7,859 bases of DNA from Hydrocurvibacter sp036169815. GTDB lineage: Bacteria; Campylobacterota; Campylobacteria; Campylobacterales; Sulfurimonadaceae. Each line of letters begins with the position of its first letter. Position 1 is the stretch's first letter. Under the pieces are notes generated by a model. The model was given only the letters and a program-made list of their open reading frames with translations. It ran no database searches and was not told where the DNA came from. The stretch lies in the NCBI GenBank assembly GCA_036169815.1, contig JAVHOA010000111.1, positions 1 through 7,859 on the forward strand, read 5' to 3'. The position numbers and the translations under genes were made by a program. Positions 1 to 5,337 of this stretch are shown in pieces.

Positions 1-8
1 TTATTAAG

Positions 9-1172
9 ATGAAAAAAGAGGGACTTGATTTTAACGCTTCGATAGCCTCCATCCCTATTCATGATATAGAAACTATTGAAAAAAGCGCAACTGTTTTAGA
101 TGCTTTGAGTATGATAAAAAGCTTTAGCTGTCCGCTTTGTGTTGTTGATGAAAATCATGGATTGTGTGGGTTTGTTTCTTACAGTGATATTGTTGCGTCT
201 ATTGATCCGAGTATGATGTTGGAGCGCAGGATGGTCGGAGAGTTTTTGATTGCTTCAGAACCAAAAAAAGCTTCCCAAGAGAGTTCAATTTGCGATATTT
301 TGGGGATGCTAGATGAACGTATTTATGATTGTGTTGTCTTGATGGATGCTGAAAATAGATCGGTTGGAATTATCACGACCAAAGATGTGGTCAAGTTTTT
401 TCAGCACAATATCGACACACAACGCAAAATTAAAGAGTTTATGGTGACCCCGCTTTTAACCTTGAGCTATAAGACATCGATTAAAGAAGCCTTGGGTTTT
501 ATAGCAGATAAACATTTTAAAAGACTCATTATTACTGATGATGATGGCGATGTGATTGGGCAAATAACACAAGAGGATCTTTTGGCAAAGGTTTATTCCC
601 GTTGGGCGAGTATTATGAAAAAAAGTCGTGTTGAGCTTGAAGAGATCAATAAAATCTTGAGTGAAAAAGCTACAAAGTATGAGATGATGGCTGTTAAAGA
701 CTCCTTGACAAATATTTATAATAAAGGAAAGTTTGAGCTTGAACTTCAAAAAGAGATCAACCGTATCGCGCGTTATAAGACTAAAATTTTTTCTATAATA
801 TTTTTTGATATAGACAATTTTAAAAAGATTAATGATACGTATGGGCATCTTATGGGCGATCGGGTGCTCAAACAAATTTCAAACTTACTAAAAAACTCTT
901 TGCGACTCACAGATGTCCCTGCACGCTGGGGTGGAGAAGAGTTTGCTGTTATGATGCCAAACACCTCTTTAGAAGAAGCATCTTACGTCGCTGAAAAACT
1001 GCGTCAAAAGATTGAGCAACAGAGTGTTGAAGCTATTGGAACCGTTACATGTAGCTTTGGTGTGAGTGAGTTTGTGTATGGAGACAGTGCGCAATCGCTT
1101 ATGCTACGAGTAGATGGGTTTATGTATGAAGCGAAAAATCAGGGAAAAAATAGAGTGGTTTTTTCGCTTTAA
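9..1172 (+). CDS. Diguanylate cyclase with three CBS motifs (CBS-CBS-CBS-GGDEF)
   Basis: Predicted cytosolic enzyme making cyclic di-GMP from two GTP, controlled by ligand-binding CBS motifs. No membrane segment or signal peptide is visible. Three CBS-like repeats occupy about residues 15-67, 74-132 and 139-198, each ending in a 'GxIxxxDx' type stretch. A helical linker (about 199-230) joins them to a GGDEF domain (about 231-387). The active-site signature is GGEEF at 308-312, with the metal-binding FDIDNF at 266-271, so the cyclase should be active. An RxxD inhibitory site (RLTD, 299-302) lies exactly five residues before GGEEF, predicting product feedback inhibition. CBS motifs usually bind adenosyl nucleotides in pairs, so an odd number is noteworthy. 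Only 8 bases precede this ATG and the frame stays open leftward, so the true start may lie outside the window. Function is clear at family level; ligand and target are unknown. Confidence 0.9.
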   Translation: MKKEGLDFNASIASIPIHDIETIEKSATVLDALSMIKSFSCPLCVVDENHGLCGFVSYSDIVASIDPSMMLERRMVGEFLIASEPKKASQESSICDILGMLDERIYDCVVLMDAENRSVGIITTKDVVKFFQHNIDTQRKIKEFMVTPLLTLSYKTSIKEALGFIADKHFKRLIITDDDGDVIGQITQEDLLAKVYSRWASIMKKSRVELEEINKILSEKATKYEMMAVKDSLTNIYNKGKFELELQKEINRIARYKTKIFSIIFFDIDNFKKINDTYGHLMGDRVLKQISNLLKNSLRLTDVPARWGGEEFAVMMPNTSLEEASYVAEKLRQKIEQQSVEAIGTVTCSFGVSEFVYGDSAQSLMLRVDGFMYEAKNQGKNRVVFSL

Positions 1173-1174
1173 TT

Positions 1175-1786
1175 TTATACTTTTAAGGCAGCTTGCTTGA
1201 ACCAAAAGAGGGCTAAAGCGACAACTGCTCCTAGAGTGTCGCTAAACATATCTTTTTGAGCATCCCAGATATCTCCTTGAGAACCTAAAAATTCTGAACC
1301 TGCTTGAGCGTTCATGTTGATGGCATAGAGCCATTCTAGTATCTCATACAATGCGGCTACACTTAAAACAAAAAAGAGTCCAAACATGGTTGATAAAACC
1401 ACAGATGCCCATTTTTTTCTCATAAGCAGTTCTGCTGCAGCGTAGGCGTAAAGTCCGATGGAAAAATGAGCAAGTCTGTCAAAATTGTTTCTTTGAAAAT
1501 CAAAAAGATTGGTGATAAAATCAAAAGGAACAAGTGCAAAAGTGTAGTGCCCGCCGATGGTATGTAAAAACATCCAAATTGACATAAGGGAATAGGCTGT
1601 ATTGCTAAATCTAAATTTTTTAAATGTCACAATAAGCAGGATAAAAATAAGAACAACAGGCAAATCTTCTGCAATTTGATTGCCAATATCAATGGGATGG
1701 ATGCATAAAGCTAGGAAAAAAATAGAAAAAAGCGATGCAAGTAAATAGGGATAAAACCTAAAAAAGATTATTGTGATATTTCTCAT
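1175..1786 (-). CDS. DUF2238/YjdF-family inner-membrane protein
   Basis: A 203-residue integral membrane protein resembling E. coli YjdF (DUF2238). About five or six hydrophobic segments are visible, roughly residues 11-29, 42-57, 63-76, 107-121, 127-150 and 184-196. Family-type conserved polar motifs lie in or next to them: HTIGGHYTF (75-83), NFDRLAHF (101-108), YEILEW (147-152) and FLGSQGDIWDAQKDM (166-180). Many of the conserved residues are His, Glu and Asp, which suggests a metal site or an enzymatic role, but I know of no assigned biochemical function. The start is supported by GAGGAA on the bottom strand about 8 bases before the ATG. The gene converges on the diguanylate cyclase gene with a 2-bp gap and diverges from the globin gene. 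Family call is good, function unknown. Confidence 0.82.
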   Translation of the reverse strand: MRNITIIFFRFYPYLLASLFSIFFLALCIHPIDIGNQIAEDLPVVLIFILLIVTFKKFRFSNTAYSLMSIWMFLHTIGGHYTFALVPFDFITNLFDFQRNNFDRLAHFSIGLYAYAAAELLMRKKWASVVLSTMFGLFFVLSVAALYEILEWLYAINMNAQAGSEFLGSQGDIWDAQKDMFSDTLGAVVALALFWFKQAALKV

Positions 1787-1818
1787 ACTTTTTTCCTCGT
1801 CAAATGAACTGCTTCACT

Positions 1819-1824
1819 ATTTTA
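1819..1824 (-). promoter_or_regulatory. Possible -10 element for the DUF2238 gene
   Basis: On the bottom strand this reads TAAAAT, about 33 bases before the DUF2238 start codon. No convincing -35 hexamer is seen, which is common in Campylobacterota promoters. It overlaps the left arm of the inverted repeat at 1821-1838. Weak prediction from sequence alone. Confidence 0.25.
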
Positions 1825-1838
1825 TCAGAAATGATTAA
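1821..1838. promoter_or_regulatory. Candidate operator: inverted repeat between DUF2238 and globin genes
   Basis: The repeat TTTATCA-GAAA-TGATTAA has 7-bp arms with one mismatch and a 4-bp spacer. It sits in the only 90 bp separating two divergent genes and touches or overlaps the candidate -10 elements on both strands. The arm orientation does not match the FNR consensus (TTGAT-N4-ATCAA) or the NssR box I recall for C. jejuni globin genes (TTAAC-N4-GTTAA). The regulator is unknown, and AT-rich DNA yields such repeats by chance. Confidence 0.3.
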
Positions 1839-1844
1839 TAGAAT
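1839..1844 (+). promoter_or_regulatory. Possible -10 element for the truncated globin gene
   Basis: TAGAAT lies 32 bases before the globin ATG and directly follows the inverted repeat at 1821-1838. No good -35 hexamer is present at the normal spacing. TACACT at 1851-1856 is an alternative. Confidence 0.28.
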
Positions 1845-1876
1845 TTTGAATACACTAAAACAAAAAAGGGAATTTT

Positions 1877-2317
1877 ATGGAACTAAATATTACAAATAGC
1901 GAATTTGGTGTTCGTCCGCCAGTAACAAAACCACATCCTGGTTTTTTCGCCCAAGTAGGCGAAGCACGACTGAGAGCGCTTGTGGATGCGCATTATGAGC
2001 TTATTCGTAACAGTGATATTGCCTTTTTGTTTCCAGTCTCCGATGAAGAGGAATTTTCACAGGCAAAGAAAAATGCGGCAGATTTTTTTATTCAGATTTG
2101 TGGTGGGAATGCCTACTTTTCACAAAATCGTGGCGAACCTAGAATGGTTGGCCGTCATGCACCTTTTCGTATTGATGAAAAAGCAAGAAAAAGATGGTTG
2201 GAGTTTTATGCACAGCTGCTGCCAAAGCTTGAAGACGAGGGCGTGAATGCAGTATATATCCAATCTTTTTGGGAGTATCTTGATATCTTTTCTACATGGA
2301 TGGTCAATACAAAATAA
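1877..2317 (+). CDS. Group II truncated haemoglobin (GlbO/YjbI-like)
   Basis: A 146-residue haem protein of the 2-over-2 truncated globin fold, expected in the cytoplasm and binding O2 or related diatomic ligands. It aligns by eye with mycobacterial trHbO over the core. The predicted proximal haem ligand is H94 in RHAPFRI (93-99). W107 matches the G8 tryptophan typical of group II. Y40 matches the B10 tyrosine, and F52 in LFP (51-53) falls at CD1, where trHbO has tyrosine. GG (76-77) and RGEPRM (85-90) are also shared. An N-terminal extension of about 20 residues makes it longer than the roughly 130-residue trHbO. The start is supported by AAAAGGGA about 6 bases before the ATG. It is monocistronic, closed by the terminator at 2319-2370. 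NO or peroxide detoxification, O2 binding and redox sensing are all possible; the sequence does not decide between them. Confidence 0.87.
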   Translation: MELNITNSEFGVRPPVTKPHPGFFAQVGEARLRALVDAHYELIRNSDIAFLFPVSDEEEFSQAKKNAADFFIQICGGNAYFSQNRGEPRMVGRHAPFRIDEKARKRWLEFYAQLLPKLEDEGVNAVYIQSFWEYLDIFSTWMVNTK

Positions 2318-2318
2318 A

Positions 2319-2370
2319 GGCAAAAAAAGGCTTACATGTAAGTACTTTTTGCGTGTAAGCCTTTTTTGCC
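2319..2370. terminator. Bidirectional intrinsic terminator between globin and hisJ
   Basis: A long inverted repeat fills the gap between the two convergent stop codons. The left arm, 2319-2336 (GGC, seven A, GGCTTACA), pairs with the right arm, 2354-2370 (TGTAAGCC, six T, GCC), leaving one bulged base and a 17-base loop. On the top strand GGCTTACA/TGTAAGCC is followed by a T-run, and the bottom strand has the mirror arrangement, so it should stop transcription both ways. The left side also holds the palindrome CTTACATGTAAG at 2331-2342, giving three half-sites in one element. Confidence 0.88.
2332..2341. repeat. TTACATGTAA palindrome, copy 1
   Basis: A perfect 10-bp palindrome, extended to CTTACATGTAAG at 2331-2342, with a run of seven A (2322-2328) ending 3 bases to its left. 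It lies 14 bases after the globin stop, inside the bidirectional terminator. On the bottom strand the palindrome is followed by GCC and a T7 tract. See copies at 3957-3966 and 5301-5310. Confidence 0.85.
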
Positions 2371-2372
2371 TT

Positions 2373-3152
2373 CTAAAACTCTATAAAACTTCTTTCTCTT
2401 TTTCTAAAGAGTGCACAGTGCGTGTAGCCGATTTGGCGAGCTAAAGAGACAACCGCTTCATCGAAAAGTCCGACTTGTTCAGGTTTGTGTGCATCAGAAC
2501 CAAACGTGATGGGAATATCTAAAGAAAAAGCGAGTTGCAGTAGCTCTTTGGATGGATAGGTTTGCTCTATAGGTTTGCGTAATCCTGACATGTTAATCTC
2601 TAAAACCATATCCGCATCTTTTATGGCTACAAGGGCATTGTGTGCGATGAGGTTAATCTCTTTTTTTGGCATAAATTTAAATACTTTGATAAGATCAAGA
2701 TGCCCCACAATATCGAATTTTTTAGAGCGTGCCATCGCTTCAATGGCATCAAAATATTGTTGCCAGATTGTATCGATATCTTCATTCTCATAACGACCGA
2801 TAAACTCAGGGTTGTCAAATCCCCATTCATCGATGAAATGCACAGAACCGATGAGATAATCTACATCTGCCCCAAGCACTCGTACATCTAAATGATGGTT
2901 AAGATAATCCACTTCATAGCCAAGCAATACCTCTATTTTGTCTTGGTATTTGCGTTTTACATCTTGAACCATCTTTTCATAGATTGGCATCTCGTCAAAG
3001 CGCATACGATAACTTGGATCAAAATCCATAGGCGCGTGATCTGAAAATCCAAAATATTTAATCCCTTTTTTTATTGCTGCTTGCACATATTCATCGACTT
3101 CTCCCTCGGCGTGGTTACAAAGAGGTGTGTGATTGTGTAAATCTACTACCAT
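2373..3152 (-). CDS. hisJ: Histidinol-phosphatase, PHP family (HisJ type)
   Basis: Predicted to hydrolyse L-histidinol phosphate to L-histidinol, the penultimate part of histidine biosynthesis, in the cytoplasm. At 259 residues it matches the HisJ/HisK branch of the PHP superfamily. Metal-binding motifs are present in order: DLHNHT (4-9, H6 and H8), H14 in CNHAEG, FSDHAP (36-41, D38 and H39), GYEVDY (78-83, E80), GSVHF (102-106, H105), GHLDLIK (150-156, H151) and GSDAHKP (218-224, D220 and H222). These suit a trinuclear metal centre. The ATG sits three residues before the first motif, as expected; the ribosome site is weak (AGAG about 11 bases upstream). It stands alone, away from other his genes. 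A related PHP phosphoesterase with another substrate cannot be excluded, but the full motif set favours HisJ. Confidence 0.87.
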   Translation of the reverse strand: MVVDLHNHTPLCNHAEGEVDEYVQAAIKKGIKYFGFSDHAPMDFDPSYRMRFDEMPIYEKMVQDVKRKYQDKIEVLLGYEVDYLNHHLDVRVLGADVDYLIGSVHFIDEWGFDNPEFIGRYENEDIDTIWQQYFDAIEAMARSKKFDIVGHLDLIKVFKFMPKKEINLIAHNALVAIKDADMVLEINMSGLRKPIEQTYPSKELLQLAFSLDIPITFGSDAHKPEQVGLFDEAVVSLARQIGYTHCALFRKRERSFIEF

Positions 3153-3191
3153 TTTTTTTCAATCTCTTTTTGTTTTTAAAGTTTATCTTGC

Positions 3192-3200
3192 TATTATAGT
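3192..3200. promoter_or_regulatory. Overlapping back-to-back -10 elements for cheZ (+) and hisJ (-)
   Basis: The top strand reads TATTATAGT, giving TATAGT at 3195-3200 as a -10 for cheZ, about 25 bases before its ATG. The bottom strand reads consensus TATAAT at 3193-3198 for hisJ, about 40 bases before its ATG. T-rich blocks (3153-3159, 3167-3171, 3173-3177) lie upstream on the cheZ side, as is common in Campylobacterota promoters without a -35. One AT-rich patch could melt for either direction. Predicted from sequence only. Confidence 0.5.
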
Positions 3201-3225
3201 GCAAATATGTTTTGGAGCAGTTTGG

Positions 3226-3933
3226 ATGACACAAGAAGAATTAGATGCTTTAATGAATGGTGATTTTGATGATGTTGCAGATGAAGATGTTGAGTCAGAT
3301 GCTCTTGAAGATGAACCGACACAAGACCTTATAAAAGATATCAATGGACAAGCTGCTGAATCTACTTATAGAGCAAGCAGTGCAGGGAGTTGGCCTCCGC
3401 CTCCGCCTGATGATGATCACAAAGTTGTACACCAACTTGATGATGTCACAAAAGAGAGTGAAGAGAAAGCCTCCGAAATTTTTGATATTATCGAGAGTAT
3501 TGGTAATGATTTGATGGAAAAAGAGGAATCCGCCAATTTTTGTATTGATGCATTTCAAGATAATATAAAACTTTTTACAACTTTGAGTGAAAAATTTCCT
3601 CATATTCACACCTTTGTTACTGCAAAAGAGCAAAATGAAGAGGCTGCAGAGAAGATTCAAGCGATATTGGGTTCACTCCAAGATAGCGGAAACTCTTTGA
3701 TGAGTGTGATGGATATTATGCAGTATCAAGATATTCACCGTCAAAAAATAGAGCGTGTTATCAATGTGATGCGTGCCCTTTCTAACTATATGAATGAGCT
3801 TTTTGCAGGAAAAGTGGATGATGCAAAACGTGTAAGTTCTGCTGTACATATTCATGGCGATGCAACGACTGAAGATGTTGTGAATGCCGATGATATTGAG
3901 GCGCTTCTTGCGCAATTTGGTACAAACGGATAG
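3226..3933 (+). CDS. cheZ: Remote CheZ-type CheY-P phosphatase
   Basis: Predicted to dephosphorylate CheY-P and end the chemotaxis signal at the flagellar motor. The protein is 235 residues if translation begins at this ATG, which has GGAG 8 bases upstream. An in-frame ATG at 3133 would add 31 hydrophobic residues, overlap hisJ and include the promoter, so I reject it. The order is: a FliM-like peptide MTQEELDALMNGD (1-13), an acidic stretch, a proline run (57-61), a long helical region (about 75-195) and a C-terminal peptide ADDIEALLAQFG (221-232). The catalytic pair is D169 and Q173 in QYQDIHRQ (166-173), matching D143/Q147 of E. coli CheZ by spacing. The C-terminal peptide resembles the CheY-binding tail of E. 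coli CheZ. This matches the H. pylori HP0170 and C. jejuni Cj0700 type. The U32 gene follows after 73 bp. Confidence 0.9.
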   Translation: MTQEELDALMNGDFDDVADEDVESDALEDEPTQDLIKDINGQAAESTYRASSAGSWPPPPPDDDHKVVHQLDDVTKESEEKASEIFDIIESIGNDLMEKEESANFCIDAFQDNIKLFTTLSEKFPHIHTFVTAKEQNEEAAEKIQAILGSLQDSGNSLMSVMDIMQYQDIHRQKIERVINVMRALSNYMNELFAGKVDDAKRVSSAVHIHGDATTEDVVNADDIEALLAQFGTNG

Positions 3934-3956
3934 AATTCGAAAAAAAAATTAAAGCC

Positions 3957-3966
3957 TTACATGTAA
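3957..3966. repeat. TTACATGTAA palindrome, copy 2
   Basis: A perfect 10-bp palindrome inside the imperfect 16-bp GCCTTACATGTAAAGC (3954-3969), with nine A (3940-3948) to its left, 24 bases after the cheZ stop. Read on the bottom strand it is a hairpin followed by TTTAA and a T9 run, which looks like an intrinsic terminator facing left, although no left-facing gene lies here. A half copy, AAGCCTTAC (3952-3960), is repeated at 3984-3992. Confidence 0.8.
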
Positions 3967-3980
3967 AGCAACAGCTTCCA

Positions 3981-3986
3981 TATAAG
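3981..3986 (+). promoter_or_regulatory. Possible -10 element for the U32-purE gene cluster
   Basis: TATAAG lies 20 bases before the U32 start codon in the 73-bp gap after cheZ. No -35 hexamer is evident. If real, it would let the U32-purE genes be expressed apart from cheZ; otherwise they depend on read-through. Weak. Confidence 0.25.
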
Positions 3987-4006
3987 CCTTACCCAATAGA
4001 GAAAAT

Positions 4007-5299
4007 ATGCAAAAAGTAGAATTACTCTCCCCTGCGGGGAATTTAGAAAAACTTCGTATCGCCATCGACTTTGGTGCAGATGCTGTTTATGGCGGTGTCA
4101 GTCACTTTTCACTTCGTATCCGTTCAGGAAAAGAGTTTTCATTTGAAGATTTTAAAGAAGGAATTGATTATGCACACTCAAAGGGCAAAAAAGTATATGC
4201 AACCATCAATGGTTTTCCCTTTAACTCTCAGCTTTCCCTTTTAAAAAAACATATCATAGCCATGGCAGAGCTTGGACCTGATGCTATTATTGTGGCGACT
4301 CCAGGAGTTTTGAAACTGTGTCACGAGTTGGCTCCACATATCCCTTTGCACCTTTCAACGCAGGCGAATGTTTTAAATGTTTTGGACGCAAAAATCTACC
4401 ATGATATGGGAGCTAAGCGTATCATTGCTGCGCGTGAGATCTCTTTAAAAGATTTGTGCGAGATTAAAAAAGAGTTGCCAGACTTAGAAGTCGAAGTGTT
4501 TGTGCATGGTTCTATGTGTTTTGCATATAGTGGAAGATGTCTCATCTCGACGCTTCAAAGTGGACGGGTTCCAAACCGTGGCAGTTGTGCAAATGATTGT
4601 AGATTTCCTTATGAGCTCTACGCCGCAAATCCTGAGACGGGAACACTTTTTAGACTCGAAGAAGACCCAGGAATTGGGACTTACATCATGAACTCAAAAG
4701 ATCTCAATCTTGCTTCTCACATCAAAGAGATACTCGATAGCGGTTGTGTGGATTCGCTCAAAATCGAAGGGCGTACCAAAACTTCTTACTATGCAGCAAC
4801 AACAGCGCGAGCCTATAGAATGGCGATAGATGACTATTACAGCGGAAATTATGAGCCTTCAAAATACCAGCATGAGCTTGAATCTTTGCAAAATCGTGGT
4901 TATACAGATGCGTATCTTATCAGCCGTCCATTTGAAAAACATGATGGACAAAGCCTCGATTTTACGATGCAGCTTGGAACACACCAAGTAAGTGCTATGG
5001 TCACGCAAGAGGGAGGGCACTTTTTATGCAAGTATAAAATTCTGCCAGATGAAGAGCTAGAAATCGTCGCTCCACTCGATGCTATTTTAAGCGAGTGTGA
5101 CAATGAAATAGGCTCCGTGTATCAAAAAGAGGGTAAATGGTTTGTGTGTTTTAAAAAACTTGTAGCGCAAAATAAAAAAATATGGCCAGAGGTTCACAGC
5201 GGCAATCTCAACCCAATCGAGCTTCCAATGCCTCTGCCACCCTTTAGTTTTTTAAGAATACCAGCAACGCAAGATATGGGCACAAACCCAAAAATTTAG
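4007..5299 (+). CDS. Peptidase U32 family protein (TrhP/YegQ-like, probable Fe-S hydroxylase component)
   Basis: A 430-residue cytosolic protein of family U32. The U32 signature spans 163-181 (EVFVHGSMCFAYSGRCLIS). Four cysteines, C171, C178, C194 and C198 (C-x6-C-x15-C-x3-C), resemble the cluster-binding set of U32 proteins such as UbiU/UbiV. Other conserved-looking parts are LLSPAGNLEKL (6-16), DAVYGG (25-30), LSTQANVLN (116-124) and the LKIEGR (251-256) region. E. coli relatives act in oxygen-independent hydroxylation: TrhP (YegQ) on tRNA wobble uridine, RlhA on 23S rRNA, UbiU/UbiV on ubiquinone. I infer a TrhP-like role from length and layout. The older 'collagenase/PrtC' label, used for H. 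pylori HP0169, is less likely to describe the true role. The ribosome site is weak (AGAGA 4 bases before ATG). The stop codon lies inside the palindrome at 5295-5316. Confidence 0.85.
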   Translation: MQKVELLSPAGNLEKLRIAIDFGADAVYGGVSHFSLRIRSGKEFSFEDFKEGIDYAHSKGKKVYATINGFPFNSQLSLLKKHIIAMAELGPDAIIVATPGVLKLCHELAPHIPLHLSTQANVLNVLDAKIYHDMGAKRIIAAREISLKDLCEIKKELPDLEVEVFVHGSMCFAYSGRCLISTLQSGRVPNRGSCANDCRFPYELYAANPETGTLFRLEEDPGIGTYIMNSKDLNLASHIKEILDSGCVDSLKIEGRTKTSYYAATTARAYRMAIDDYYSGNYEPSKYQHELESLQNRGYTDAYLISRPFEKHDGQSLDFTMQLGTHQVSAMVTQEGGHFLCKYKILPDEELEIVAPLDAILSECDNEIGSVYQKEGKWFVCFKKLVAQNKKIWPEVHSGNLNPIELPMPLPPFSFLRIPATQDMGTNPKI

Positions 5300-5316
5300 C
5301 TTACATGTAAGCTAAA
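5295..5316. repeat. 22-bp perfect palindrome centred on TTACATGTAA, copy 3
   Basis: Every base from 5295 to 5316 pairs with its mirror position; the core TTACATGTAA is at 5301-5310. As RNA it could form a 9-bp stem with a CATG loop. It contains the U32 stop codon (TAG, 5297-5299). Five A (5290-5294) precede it, so the bottom strand has a hairpin followed by a short T-run, while the top strand has none. It is therefore unlikely to terminate U32-purE transcription efficiently. Confidence 0.88.
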
Positions 5317-5337
5317 AATATGAACAAGGAAAAAAAT

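Noticed and set aside
456..875. Bottom-strand and alternate-frame open frames inside the large genes (for example 456-875, 3295-3660, 2640-2891)
   Set aside because: They lie wholly inside well-supported genes in other frames, have no recognisable domains or ribosome sites, and show low-complexity composition typical of antisense frames.
1045..1054. TTACATGTAG, a near copy of the intergenic palindrome
   Set aside because: It lies inside the GGDEF coding region, has one mismatch that breaks the palindrome and has no A-tract to its left; chance match.
3133..3225. Longer CheZ start at 3133 adding 31 N-terminal residues that look like a membrane segment
   Set aside because: It would overlap the hisJ start, cover the intergenic promoter and lacks a ribosome site. 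The ATG at 3226 has GGAG at proper spacing and begins with the FliM-like motif.
3934..4006. Rho-independent terminator for cheZ on the top strand
   Set aside because: The palindrome there has no T-tract on the top strand; the T-tract is on the bottom strand, so it would act leftward.
5320..5337. PurE start at 5320
   Set aside because: No ribosome site, placed directly against the palindrome, and adds six non-conserved-looking residues (MNKEKN) before the usual MKF start.
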